DNA of 64,000 nt from Daucus carota subsp. sativus. Its lineage: Eukaryota; Streptophyta; Magnoliopsida; Apiales; Apiaceae. Below the pieces are notes generated by a model. That model was given only the letters and a program-made list of their open reading frames with translations. It was not told where the DNA came from and ran no database searches. The translations under genes and the position numbers were made by a program. Every line of letters starts with the position of its first letter. Positions within the stretch are counted from its first letter, which is position 1. The stretch lies in assembly GCF_001625215.2 (NCBI RefSeq), contig NC_030388.2, positions 26,524,558 to 26,588,557 on the forward strand, written 5' to 3'. Positions 33,759 through 45,219 of the stretch are shown here, piece after piece.

Positions 33759-34953
33759 GATTGACACTTTGCACCCCTTATATTTCGGCGCTTTTTCGAT
33801 TTGGTCTCAAACATTTTTTTTTGACAGTATGCACCCCAAAGTTTGAAAAGCGCTTCGCTTTGCACCCTTTTGACCAATCTCCGTTAATTGACCGTTAAAG
33901 TTAACAGATTTCAGGTTTTCACTTTGCACCCCACAATTTTAATTTTTTTTCATGAGTGTTTTGAAATATTTTTTTTCCAAAATTAGACACTTTTGAAATA
34001 TTTTTTTTCTAAATTAGACACTATTGCCTGCTGGTATTAACGACATTGTTTACAAATGCCCTGAACTTCATAATATTAAGAACATGTGCCATAGGATGAC
34101 AAAATAAGTTAGGAACTTTTTAAAAGATTGATAATATCACTTCAGAGCCTGAGAATGTTGGAGATTTCAGCCATATTAAAATTCTCATATTATTCTGTGT
34201 AAAACGAATTGCTATTTAAAACGAACAAAATTGATGATACCTGATAAATGCCCAGTATCTTTGCAAGGCAGGTGGAGCTATGTGAAGTGATTGATTCAGA
34301 TAAATACTTTAAATATTCTGGAACGAAGTCGATAAAAGACTTCAGTTCTGTCTTGGTAACCTGTTTAATTATAAACCTGTCATCTAAGGTTTTTCAAAGA
34401 AGACATTGCTCTTGCCACCCTGCGCTCCCCACTTCTTACAACGGCTAAGAGACCATATATAATCTAATTCGTTGCAACAGATCTTCCGCAAAGCCTTAAA
34501 TCTCCTTTCACAATAACAAATAACAAGTTACAGTGTACTTTACCTTCTCAAGTGGAACTTCATCTGTAAAAGAAACCTTAGCATGCATATTGTTGTTGTA
34601 TGAGAGCGAGTCCAACCCTGAGGAGGCTTGAGAACTGGACATGGATAAGAAGCTCTCATCAGCAGAAGCAAGAGGCTTGAGAACAACAATAGTGTCTAAT
34701 TTTGAAAAAAAATATTTCAAAAGTGTCTAATTTTGAAAAAAAATATTTCAAAATACTCATGAAAAAAAATTAAAATTGTGGGGTGCAAAGTGAAAATATG
34801 AAATCTGTTAACTTTAACGGTCAATTAACGGTGAGTGGTCAAAGGGGTGCAAAACGAAGCGCTTTTCAAACTTTAGGGTGCATACTGCCAAAAAAAATTG
34901 TTTGAGACCAAATCGAAAAAGCGCCTAAACATAAGGGGTGCAAAGTGTCAATC
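33759..34953. mobile_element. TIR element carrying a captured FAB1 fragment (Pack-type, about 1.2 kb)
   Basis: The ends are inverted copies of about 268 bp (33759-34026 and 34687-34953), starting GATTGACACTTTGCACCCCT on each strand. The inverted repeats share internal landmarks (gaccgttaaagttaacag, catgagtattttgaaatatt). The 660-bp interior is part of a FAB1-type kinase gene (see next entry). I did not find a clear target duplication, so the superfamily is undecided; long TIRs and gene capture would fit a Pack-MULE. No transposase is present. Confidence 0.75.
34241..34702 (-). pseudogene. FAB1 (fragment): Captured fragment of a FAB1-type PtdIns3P 5-kinase gene
   Basis: Minus-strand translation gives segments characteristic of plant FAB1/PIKfyve kinases just before and within the kinase domain: YNNNMHAKVSFTDEVPLEKV and KYTVTCY; then, in another frame, LRKICCNELDYIWSLSRC and KKWGAQGGKSNVFF; then FIIKQVTKTELKSFIDF, EYFKYLSESITSHS and TCLAKILGIYQ in a further frame. 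Small indels break the frame at about 34530 and 34395, so it encodes nothing. At 34240 coding sequence ends with CAG followed by GTATCA and AT-rich non-coding DNA, consistent with retention of an intron donor; this points to capture from genomic DNA, not from mRNA. The parent gene is outside the window. Confidence 0.85.
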
Positions 34954-35427
34954 ACTCTATTTTTAATTGATTTTTTTTGTGAATTAAAGTTTTGATCATA
35001 TATTTTTATTCAGAAAAATAAATTTTCAAAAATAATATTTTTAACTATCCAGTCACGTCTACAAGCACATAAGCAAGTACATAAGCATTTTCAGTGACAT
35101 ATATTTTCTATTTTTTCAATTGATAAAATATTAATGAATCTCTGTCAAACTTTAGTCAAGTTTACTGACACACAACCAAAAATGAAGAGACGGAGGGAGT
35201 AATATTTAGCAAACGAACAAATCCATCCAATATAAGGAAGACCTAGATATACCAAAAGTTTGAACCTAAATTTACAAAGCAGGGTGTACTTCGTACTTAA
35301 TGACAAGGCATTGTTAGACTAATTCACTTGTGCTCTCTACATGCACAATTTACAAAACAAACAAGCTGGTCCAGTTATAAACACATTTGCCACAACTCTG
35401 CCTGACTCTTCCTTTCCCTTGAATGAC
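34954..35427. other. Spacer and 3'UTR-exon side of the F-box gene at 36170
   Basis: A decayed MITE end (gacggagggagtaa) lies at about 35190-35204. From 35260 on, the sequence matches the conserved F-box 3'UTR exon region (acaaagcagggtgtacttcg). Confidence 0.5.
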
Positions 35428-36165
35428 CTGCAAAAGATCACAAGAATGTCAGTCTAATAAGCACTTGATAAGTGATAACATTTGTCGACAGATCACCAAC
35501 TGTAGCAAAGTTCTCTAGAGAACCATAGCTTCAAACTTGCCTTTATTTAATCAAATTTCACCGCATGGCCTTGCATTATATTACTAAAAGATGAAACAGA
35601 AATAATTAATGTATGACAAACTGACAATGAGGTGAGAATAGTAATATCATTATGCACAAGCACTAACAAAATCTCTCCTTTAATACAAGTCCTGAACAAT
35701 GAGTAGAATACAATACAAGATAAATATCTTACAAATATTCCTTTATTGGATAAATTGAAGTTCCTTTTCTCAGTTAAACTAGCCGGTAAAAGCAAAAATA
35801 TAATAACAAATCTCAAAAAATACTCTGCAAGATAACGGTAACTTGGTAGATCCACAAAAAACCAGGGTAATTAATGGATCTATTTTTAAGTATATTAATC
35901 AGATACTCAAAAACCTTTAATAACTAAGACTTAGAGAGCAAAGAGGGTGATGATAAGTACATCGTTTCCCCCAATGCTAACTTGATCCACAAATCTAATT
36001 AGTTACTTAATTAGCTAGCCAAGTATTTCATTTGTTGAAATAATAAGATTGAATCAGGAACTATATACCAATGAAACTACAATCAACAAAAAAAAAAACT
36101 CTAAAAGTAAACAAAGAATAATTCTACAAAATTGAGCATTCTTTCACAATATTAAAGTTACTTAC
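35428..36165 (-). other. Inferred 3'UTR intron of the F-box gene at 36170 (738 bp)
   Basis: Donor GTAAGT (intron start 36165) right after the stop codon; acceptor CTTTTGCAG ending at 35428. AT-rich and partly alignable with the longer introns at 24711 and 30890. No gene inside. Confidence 0.5.
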
Positions 36166-36169
36166 CACT

Positions 36170-37237
36170 TCACTCTTGAGATTTAAACCCCTCAAGGGAG
36201 ACAAGGCTCTCGGTGAACTTGACAACTGAGTTGACATCGGTGAGATGAGCTGGGAAAGGAAGCTTCTTAGTCGTTTTCTTTTTGTAGTTGTAAAATTTGT
36301 ATCCAAAAACAAAATTGAGTCCAAGAAAGTGTTGAGCGCCCAAATAAAGATACATCCGATCCAACTCCAATTCCATTTCAAGATTGAACTTTTTAATCCA
36401 CAAGCCAACATCATCTAATATCCAAAGACTAAGAACTGATTCATCCCCGGCAGATTCATATACCATAGCGAGAGAACCTTCAAAATTCAAAATTTTAGAC
36501 TTCTTTATCCTTTTCTCTTGCACGTGTTTGGGAAACGGTAACACTACAATTTCTCCAAACACATTGTTCCGCAAATCAAATGGCACTAGCCCACCCTCAC
36601 CTCCCAAATACAACATCCCACTAATATCAGGACCACACAATATCTTCAGCTTAGTGGAAAGAGAATCTTTAATATTATCCGGAACCTGAATCTTTTTCCA
36701 AGTATCAGCATTTGCGGAATACAACTGTGCTTCAGGTTCACTCATGTCGCGGCCACGGATAACCTTTCTTACAATCCTAAGAACCTTGTAGTCATTTCCA
36801 ATACAATCAAAACCAAACCCTAGACAAATTGCAACATTATGTGCATAATTGGGGACAGAAAGCCTCTTATACTGTCTAGTACAGGGATTCCAGATACATA
36901 TAACATAATAACTTTCATTGGAAAGACAAACAAGACCATTACAAGAACGCATGTAACGAACCTTACCCTCAAGACGTTCACATGGCAATTTAAGCTTAAC
37001 TGATTCTTCAACAGTGTCCATGGACAAAACCCTCCAATCATAAGAGGCTTTGAGCACAGATGCTTGTTTCTTCTTGGAATTAGCAAGGTGGGCTTCAATA
37101 AACTGTGGGCTTGTTATGATGGATAGCCAGGTTTTGCAGACTGATTTGCAGCGGAGAAGGGATATTACAGGAAGATAAGAAAGTATGATGAACACCAACT
37201 CTTCTGATAAATAATTATTACATCTTTTAGTCGCCAT
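36170..37237 (-). CDS. F-box/FBA protein, intact (355 aa)
   Basis: A single open exon from the ATG at 37237 (MATKRCNNYLSEELVFIILS) to SLEGFKSQE. The F-box is at residues 10-52 (CKSVCKTWLSIITSPQFIEA). FBA_1 landmarks: RSCNGLVCLSNESYYVICIW, NPCTRQYKRLSVPNY, GFGFDCIGNDYKVLRIV, QLYSANADTWKKI, SGMLYLGGEGGLVPFDLRNN, MVYESAGDESVLSLW, and the normal PFPAHLTDVNSVVKF tail. It is the most divergent intact copy and lies at the array edge next to the single-copy TPR gene. Likely an SCF substrate receptor; target unknown. The leader between ATG and the usual TATA position holds about 230 bp of extra DNA (37272-37505), so its promoter may differ from that of its relatives. Confidence 0.9.
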   Translation of the reverse strand: MATKRCNNYLSEELVFIILSYLPVISLLRCKSVCKTWLSIITSPQFIEAHLANSKKKQASVLKASYDWRVLSMDTVEESVKLKLPCERLEGKVRYMRSCNGLVCLSNESYYVICIWNPCTRQYKRLSVPNYAHNVAICLGFGFDCIGNDYKVLRIVRKVIRGRDMSEPEAQLYSANADTWKKIQVPDNIKDSLSTKLKILCGPDISGMLYLGGEGGLVPFDLRNNVFGEIVVLPFPKHVQEKRIKKSKILNFEGSLAMVYESAGDESVLSLWILDDVGLWIKKFNLEMELELDRMYLYLGAQHFLGLNFVFGYKFYNYKKKTTKKLPFPAHLTDVNSVVKFTESLVSLEGFKSQE

Positions 37238-38379
37238 TGAGCCCTAGAAAATGAAGAGTTGCAGTTCTCAGACGCCTATTCAAACAAGCTCTTTTCAATC
37301 TAAAAATGATCTCCAAAAATAGTGTTTTAACGGGATTCTGGTGATTATTTAAAAATTTAAAAAGTTTCTCCTTTAGGTTTTTTCAATATATTATTACCAA
37401 ATATAATAATCATTTTTTCTTTAGAATTTATAGCTAATTAATTAGATTTTCTCATTTTTCTAAATAATAATAAAATATATTTCCTCCGTTCCTAAATAAT
37501 AATTAGATGCTCTCAACCCTGTTATGTACCCGCTGTATCCAGTATCCTCCACAGCAAACAGACACCTTCCTCTGTTTCTTCACAGATAGTAAATTCTTTT
37601 TAGCGTAGAACAATGGGATGAACAGTTCCGACCCGAAATGTAAAACCCCCGATCCTAATTTGTATTTTTTTCGAGTCGGGTTCGTATTGGGTTTCGAATC
37701 ATATCTTAATCTTGTCATCCCTGGATGATCTGTTTTTGCTTATGGGGTGTAGAAAAGTACTGTCAGACTCAAAAATCCATTTGCTCTTGCCAACAGGGAA
37801 GCCAAATGATGAGAAAACGGGGAGAATGTTCATATCCAAGGCAACACCATGGCAATCAAACTCAAGGTTCACCACCATAAAAATAAGGCAGATGAAAAGA
37901 GGGATCGTCTCGACAATATTTTACTTTGTAGTCACAAGTTATGCCTGTAGTTCAGCAATAACTACAGAAATAATCTGAACATTGTTAAATAAAAGATGAT
38001 ACAGGGTATTAGAATAAATAAAATCAACAAGCAATCATGTTGGGATGCATAAAGAGGTTCAAAATCTTAACCAACCACATGTTTATCGACAATCTTTAAC
38101 AGTACCATATGAAAGAACAATACTACAAAATTTTCACTATGCAATATAAGTCTCGACAAAAAGTACAGAAATCAACCCAAAATGATTTTTTTTTTTTCTT
38201 TCAACATAAGTTCAAGCTTGACCTCGAGAAGCACTTTCTTCCATGTGATTTGCATGAAAATACAGGAGTCTAAGACTTGTACAGAAAGTATTGCTCTTGT
38301 GGCCTATTTCTCCCACTCTATTAGCCCAACAGCAATCTCTGATTTACCGAGCCAAGCAAACATACCAGCACAAGTAGGG
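37238..38379. other. Spacer between the F-box array and the TPR gene
   Basis: 37272-37505 is an AT-rich insertion relative to other F-box leaders (it ends near 'cctccgttcctaaataata'). Promoter-like sequence (accctgttatgtacccgctg) continues at 37510. The rest includes the likely 3'UTR of the TPR gene (roughly 38180-38379). Nothing else recognised. Confidence 0.5.
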
Positions 38380-39206
38380 TCATGCATCCTTGAATATACG
38401 AGGAAACACTTCATGAACACTAATGTCTAGAGTTACTGGATCCCTGCACAAATTTGAAGGTACTGAGGCGCCGTATAATGACATGATCCATAACAAAAGA
38501 AAATTACACATTGTTTATAAGCCTTCTCAATTAAATTATTTTAATACGAATTCAAGAGAATGAGCAATTAGAAAGTAGTCTCTCTCTACCAATATGACAA
38601 AAGCAACAAACTTAAAATAGGTAAACAACAAATAATAATAAACATAAGCAAGTGATAAAAAGGAAACTATCGACGGAGTAAACACCACACTGGGTTTCAA
38701 CCTAGATAAGTGTACATGTCCAGACTTTCCGCATGAGATTTTTTCCAGCCAATAGTTTTCCAAAATCTCTCTTTTCCATGACAAAAATGATATATTCTGA
38801 TTCACCCCATACCGAAATTAATTGTGAATGAGGTGTTTATATCCAAACCACCTATCCAATATGGCTATGGGTCCCATTTTTGAATCAATATGACCAGCAA
38901 ATAAACAATCCTATTTAAATAAATGACAAGCAACCTCTATACAACTTGTTTTATTCGGCTTATGTATCATCAGCAAAATATACAGCCTATGCCCTATAGC
39001 TTTCAAATTTATTAACAAAGGATAATACAGATCTATGAGAAAACTGAATAATAAATTATGATTTCAGATCATGAGTGTAGTATTTGCAGACCAATTTCAT
39101 AGGTAATTCTTGTATAGTATACTGCATCAGAACCAATGCAATATATATATATATGTATGTCTATATGTATGGAGGGAGCGAGCGAGCGAGCGAGCGAGGG
39201 GGGGGG

Positions 39207-39237
<31 letters not shown>

Positions 39238-41870
39238 ACAATACTTGTCCTTTCTCATTGGAGCTGGGTATAAACCATAATTTTCTCACCAACGGTGATT
39301 CAAATTGTACAAAGAATCCATCACTTTGACCATGCTTCCATTTCCTTGATCCCTGACCTTTCCATACCTGGGGACACAGAATGCATACACAGATAGCTTT
39401 CTTACAATACAGTTAATACAATTCTAAGCAGTCACTAGCTATATCACACATTTAGGATAGTAGACAACAAGCATGCATGTGCACGGAGTGAGTAGGCTAC
39501 TTCAAATGATTTTCACAGAACTACAAAGCATAAGAAGCTAGAGAAGTATTCTACAGCAGCAAATTTTATCATAATTCAAAGAAAGCCAACAACATTTAGC
39601 AGACTACATACTGATGTTAAAAAACTGAAATAGTTTTCTTGAAAAGCACTCACTCCTAAAGCTTATATTGAGTTGATGAAACAATAATCAACCAGTAAAC
39701 AGAACAAATTCAAGCTGTAAAGTGTAAGTGAGAGTTTAGGACACATTCATAGGGGACATTATCAACTGTTTCCCTTATAGCTCTTAGTAAAAAATGGGGA
39801 GGAAGATGCGATGCAACTTCACTGAAGCACTCGCTTCTGCGCTAGTTGAGCTCCTAGGCGCAGTGCAAGAAGTACAGAACCATGCTTTTAATCCAATGTC
39901 GACTGGGTTGTTTCTAAAATAAACGGGTCTTAAACTCTTTCTTTCTTCTCCTAAATACTGATTCTTGTATATACACGTAAATATTGATAATAAACCTACA
40001 TCTGAGATTCTTGTATATATATACTGATTTTTATATATATAATACACATCTTTATTCTTTTTTATGTCAGTATGGTTTTAATTACTTGTATACTCTTTCG
40101 TGTCCTATCTGATTTATTGTAATACATTTATTGTTTTTACTATACATATACTTGTATGTAATAAGTACATATTAACTGATTATAGCGACTGATACTGATT
40201 ACATACGACTACATTTTCTATAGTAATACTGATTGCTAACTGCTAAACCCTAAACACTCTGATTTGGATTTTTGATACTTCCTTGACGATGAATTTGTGA
40301 ATTTTGATGAAGAAGAAGAAGAAGAATGAACCTATGTTACTCGGACTCTTCATTTTACCTTCGAGTACCTGTGTCGGACACTTAACATGGACAATCATAC
40401 TTGGATACTTATTTTAGGCCAAAAACATACATACTTTTCATAATGTTGCCGAGTCCAATATTTGGACACGTATTCATGTTGGAAACTTGTAGCCGAGCGA
40501 GTAACATAGGAAGGAACTAAATTATTCTAGACATGAATCTATCTGATGATGAATTTGGGTGCTTTATCATTTGACAATTTAGTTTTGCTTATAAATTTCA
40601 TATCTATAAAATTGTAATATTTTACATTTTATACCATGTAAATATGTATATTTATTTGCCTTTCATGAATCCGCGCACGTATTGCATTGCGCATTGCGCT
40701 TATGCCCCAGGGCCAGCAGACATTTGTGCTTCAGCACGCACGTCGTGTTTAATAACTTCGATACTATAATATTATAACCGACCATGAAATAATTCCTAGT
40801 CGGTTCTACATAATTTCGGCCAGATAATATAATTTAATTTGGGTCGAATTTTCAACACTTTAATTACTATATTAAATATTAAAGACATATTAGAGATTTT
40901 TCTTATAGTTGGTCAGTTATTCGGCTATAGGCTTTTCATTACAATATCAGACTCTTTTTTATAGGATAATTCTAAATGTAAAAAAAAAAAAATAATAATA
41001 CAATATGCACAGGCTCTACACAATTATCAAAATCTACTCCCTCATTCCAATTGATTTTGGCCACATCTCATATCTTACATTTCCCAGAAGTATTTACCAG
41101 ATTACCTTATAAAAGTAAACTAAGTGCTAAATATGTTATCAATTCGAGGTAAATTAGGTGGCTTTCATTTGATTGCTAAAGATGTGATATTCTATCCCTG
41201 GAAAAAATTAATGTGATGGAAGGAGTATATTATATTATTAAGATAACCAAGAAATGATAATTTCAAATTAATTTATTATATGTGGGGTCATGTGTTGCAC
41301 GGGCTCTACGCAGCTATTAATGAGAAACAAGAGAACTTTCGTAGTTGAAACCCTAACATAATTGAAATAACAAGATAATTTTTCAAGTACTATTTTAAAT
41401 AGTATATATACAATCATGTTAAATTGAAGAGTAAAGAAAATCCTAAACAATGCATTTACGTCAAAAAATTTCTTATTATTTAAGAAATATATGGATTTTG
41501 AAACAAGTTTATCAATAATTGTCAATTTTTTACTTTCCTGACTAGTTAGTAGTTACCAATAATTTTTAGTATAAAGGTTACATTAAACAAATTTTCTATC
41601 CATAAATATTAAATTACAATAAATTTAAGGGTATTGGCCAGTTATATTTGTTTCAAAAAGGAAAAGTACTAAACCCTAGACCAGCTTCCCTTTTTGCCCA
41701 TGCTATACATGAATACAGACCAAGTATCTACATAGGCATTTTGGAACGGAGTATATATCGTACATGCGCAACTCAGGGCAGTGTATCTACTCTATTTCGC
41801 AACAGACAAAGGTATATGTTAGCTTTTTTCCCCCAAACTCTCGCACTTCAGATGCGTGCGTGTGTGTGTG

Positions 41871-41909
<39 letters not shown>

Positions 41910-44900
41910 CAAGTTTCAGAGAAGATCTAGACTTTGGCAAGGATATAAGATATGATTTTGATATTAAAGACACATATATGCAGGATTCTGGGAGGATATA
42001 CAAGGGTTGGGGAAGAGAGATAGGAGAAAGGCTTTTAACGATGAACACCAGATAGGCAGTGCTGCAGAGCTTTGATGTAGAAGAAAGTAGAAAAGTATAG
42101 AGCAGATAAGTATAAATACAGTTCTCAAATCATCGCATCCACAAGGTCTTTACGGGCCTTAATTTTCATAATCAGTAAATCAGACCACTCAGAATGAATC
42201 TCAGGTATATAGGTCAATTTTCCTTGCACTCAAAAAAAAAGGGTCGATTTTCCTAACATTAAAACATAAACACACTAGCTCGTGCTCTGCACTAGCCTCC
42301 GGCCCTCCGCAATGCTTGTACAAGATAAGATTATGCACTTCAGTCATCCACTTATATTATAATGCAACAGCACATGTTCACACTCATTATTCTTGACATA
42401 ACCAGATACATAGTTGGGAAAAAGAAATAACTAAGCTTACCTGAGGGTAAGATATTATACTTTTAGGTGCTATCAAGCATGCTGCTCGTGAGAAAGAATC
42501 CACTGCATACTGCCTGAGAAATGATAAACAAGTCCCATGTGTCTCGGGCGATTCAAAAGCCTAAAACATTTGAAAAACACCGGCATTATAAGCAAATAAG
42601 AAGCAGATATAATGAATCTAAAAGTGAATTCAAATGTGCCATAAAAAGGAAATAAGCATTAGAGTAAACATGAAACGGGCAAAAGAAAAACATTTGAACA
42701 AGCAGCTGTTACAGAAAGTTCCGAACCTTGTCAATATTAACAACTGGGGCATATTTTTCAGTATCTGTCTTCTCCTTGTCGAGAAGAAAATAAACTCTCC
42801 CATCCACCTTAGATGTTTCATGCCATGATTTTACAGCTGCCTCCATTGTTTCAACAAGAAAAGAGAAAGTTTCCTTGCAGCTTTCTTCGTCTTTGTACTT
42901 AGCAGACTGCAAAACGAGACTAGTTGAATGATCCTAATGCAATATGCTAATAATTTTTTTAAAATCCAGATGCTCACTGAAGTTCTGGCATATGCAAAGC
43001 CTATTTTACTTTTTATGTAAAACCCTATGAAACGATAAGATAATAAGTCATAAACAATAAGCTTAGCAGGGATAGAATATATTTAAAGCAAGAATCGCAT
43101 AAATGTCAAAATCATGAATTCATGATTATTAGTGTGACAAATTACACATACCAGTTCTGACTTAAAGACATCAATGTGTTTCCCCATATCTATGTTGGAC
43201 CTCAAGTTTTGCACTTCATCAGCTCGCTGTTTCTCTTTAGCCAATTGCGAAAGCTTCTTAATTTTCTTTGACACCTCTGAACTTTGTGGATTGTAGTCCA
43301 GTGCTTTATTAAAAGCAGCTGAAGCCTACAGCACGAATACACAGTTAGAACATCATGACTGGACGAGATTTCACTTCTAAAAGCGACTCCTGAGAATAAT
43401 CATTCTTTACACATACCTCATCATATCGTTCCATTGCCTCTAACACACACCCTTTTCTGAAATATCCCTGCCCAATTAAAGATAAGCATATTACAATAGA
43501 GTTGATGAAAACTGAAAACTTAAAAGGGAGGGCAAAAGATACCTTCTCCCAGTTGGGGTTTAAAGAGATTGTTGTCTCAGCATCAGCAAGTGCTTTTTGG
43601 AGCTTAACTAGATGCAAAAATGCAGCAGCACGGTTGCTATACTTAATATAACAGAAGAAGAAAAATAATTAATTAGTTAGTGATGCTCTTTTTGATCATG
43701 CAAACTATAAACATATTAATTACAAATATAAGGTACATAGATTGATCCAAATACAAAGACACAAGATTATTAGGACACAAACAACTTTTCAGAAAATTAC
43801 AAGTGCATGTGAAGAAAGTTTACTGTTTCACCCAACTAGAACTGTAAAAACATCTGACACATTGAGACAACAAATTATACAAACAGGCATGATCTGGAAC
43901 ATAAGTGTTGACTACTGTTCTATTAATCAATGTCTACAGGAGATGGGCATTTATAGTAACTCAATGATCACTGTCAATGAAACAGCATCTCGTTCTTGTA
44001 CATTTAGTCCTTTACTATCATCTAGGCTATGGTTTTTTGTAAAAAAATAAATAATAAGAGCAGGATTGGGCTAACCACTCTAACATCTTGAATCCAAAAT
44101 TTCTTAACAAAAAAGTATACGAGGCCATTGGTCTATATAAGTACAGAATAACTTATACGAGGGATTAACTAACAGCCAGTCCTTCCTGTAAGAGATAAAA
44201 AGCCAATTTTTAATTTTAGATTCTAATATACCAATCATTCCCGCCATTTGTTTATATTTGGTCCTGGCGACAGTATCTGCTTATATCACACTCTTTCTTC
44301 TCAAAGGACGATTCTTGACTACTGTAGATGCTATCTCAGTGTGCTAACTCAGATATGGAGACTTAATAATTGAATATGCCAAGTTATTCCATATGCCAAT
44401 CCTTTCAAATTCAAAACATATGATGATCTATTTGTAATCAATTAAACTACAATCCCGGAACTACACTTCGTAGCAAAAGAACATAAGGCAGAGTAAAGTT
44501 TTCTAAACAAATGATAACAATGTGTGATATTAATATAAAAATAAAGAACGAGGATTATACCTCAAAGGATACTGATAATGTCGCGCTTTAATTTACCATA
44601 TTAGATTCTTATCATACATTCACATGTATAATATACAGAGATTTATCAACGAAGTCATACATATGTCTATTGAATGTCTTGGCATTCATATTATAGGCTT
44701 CCTTAAACTCGCACAGTAATTACTAGTTGAATGAAAAAACAGTAACAGCTACCCAAATTGAAGAGTCAAACACGAAAGAGGATAAATGACATTCTAATTC
44801 ATGATATCGGAATTCAGAAGTCATTCCGCATTAGGATTAGAGGCCAGCTTTTATCAAAAGGAAAAAGAAAAGAAAAAAGAATCAACCCCATTTACATATA

Positions 44901-45219
44901 ACACATATCCAACAAACTAAATATCAGAAGAAATAGTAAAACATTTCAAGAAAATCAAGAAACCCAAATATCAGTACAGAGCACAAACTGAGTTGGGCCA
45001 AGCAAAAACACAGAAACACGATCAAAAAATACGTAAATAGCAAAATTAAAATAGATACAGAGAATGTAAGTAACAAAACCTGTAAAGGGTTGCATTAGAA
45101 GGGTCTTTCTTGATAGCCTGAGTGTACAAAGCAGCAGCCTTTAAGTAATTACCAGCTTTAAAGAACGCATTCCCTTGTTCTTTTAAAGATATCTCTTTGT
45201 TCGCTTCAGATTCCACCAT
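38380..45219 (-). CDS. TPR3-like: TPR co-chaperone-like protein, TPR3-like (8 exons, about 318 aa)
   Basis: Exons (minus strand, in order): 45219-45080, 43636-43543, 43467-43417, 43325-43152, 42906-42727, 42560-42441, 39367-39234, 38443-38380. All introns are GT-AG and all phases join. The protein begins MVESEANKEISLKEQGNAFF and has three TPR units (KEQGNAFFKAGNYLKAAALY; NRAAAFLHLVKLQKALADAE; KGCVLEAMERYDEASAAFNK), a charged middle (KIKKLSQLAKEKQRADE), then a C-terminal domain with ETMEAAVKSWHETSKVDGRV, ISYPQVWKGQGSRKWKHG, FVQFESPLVRKLWFIPSS, ending HEVFPRIFKDA. Length and order match Arabidopsis TPR3 (At1g04190, about 330 aa), reported to bind Hsp70/Hsp90; N-terminal TPRs of this kind dock chaperone C-termini. 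Intron 6 (39368-42440, about 3.1 kb) is long and repeat-filled. Recognised from family memory; no search was run. Confidence 0.92.
39176..39232. repeat. Compound microsatellite (gagc)n-(g)n-(ga)n at a splice donor
   Basis: The (ga)n tract reaches 39232 and abuts exon 7 of the TPR gene (exon end 39234). On the coding strand the donor reads AG|GTCTCTCTCT, so intron 7 starts inside the microsatellite. Confidence 0.85.
40331..40510. mobile_element. Small TIR MITE (180 bp)
   Basis: Ends CCTATGTTACTCG and CGAGTAACATAGG are inverted copies. A second internal inverted pair (gtcggacac / gtccaatatttggacacg) fits a foldback MITE. Target duplication unclear; superfamily not assigned. Confidence 0.65.
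41037..41225. mobile_element. Stowaway-type MITE (189 bp)
   Basis: Ends CTCCCTCATTCCAATT / AATTAATGTGATGGAAGGAG with TA on both sides (41035-41036, 41226-41227). Related only at the ends to the copies at 12444 and 54383. Confidence 0.65.
41861..41905. repeat. (GT)n microsatellite
   Basis: Interrupted GT run (gtgtgtgtgtgtgtgcgtgtgtgtg). Open frames across it on either strand are artefacts. Confidence 0.9.
43637..45079 (-). other. Intron 1 of the TPR gene (1443 bp)
   Basis: Bounded by the donor CAG|GTTTTG at 45079 and the acceptor TATAG at 43637. AT-rich; nothing recognised inside. Confidence 0.7.

Larger units (their letters stand above)
39368..42440 (-). other. Long intron 6 of the TPR gene with inserted repeats
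   Basis: Contains a small TIR MITE (40331-40510), a Stowaway-type MITE (41037-41225) and a (GT)n run (41861-41905). No coding sequence was recognised; an 'agcactcgcttctgcgctag' stretch near 39830 is of unknown nature. Confidence 0.6.

Noticed and set aside
34248-34448. Plus-strand open frame in the TIR element
   Set aside because: It is antisense to the FAB1-derived fragment, which explains the sequence.
1-37240. Possible self-incompatibility S-locus, because of clustered F-box genes
   Set aside because: No S-RNase gene is seen and the F-box genes are close recent duplicates of a general F-box/FBA class; nothing ties them to pollen recognition.
40760-40970. Possible small TIR element (ataaccgacc ... 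ggtcagttat)
   Set aside because: The ends are only loosely inverted and no target duplication was found.
41648-42055. 135-codon open frame through the (GT)n run
   Set aside because: It lies in an intron of the TPR gene and includes a Cys-Val microsatellite translation; no family resemblance.
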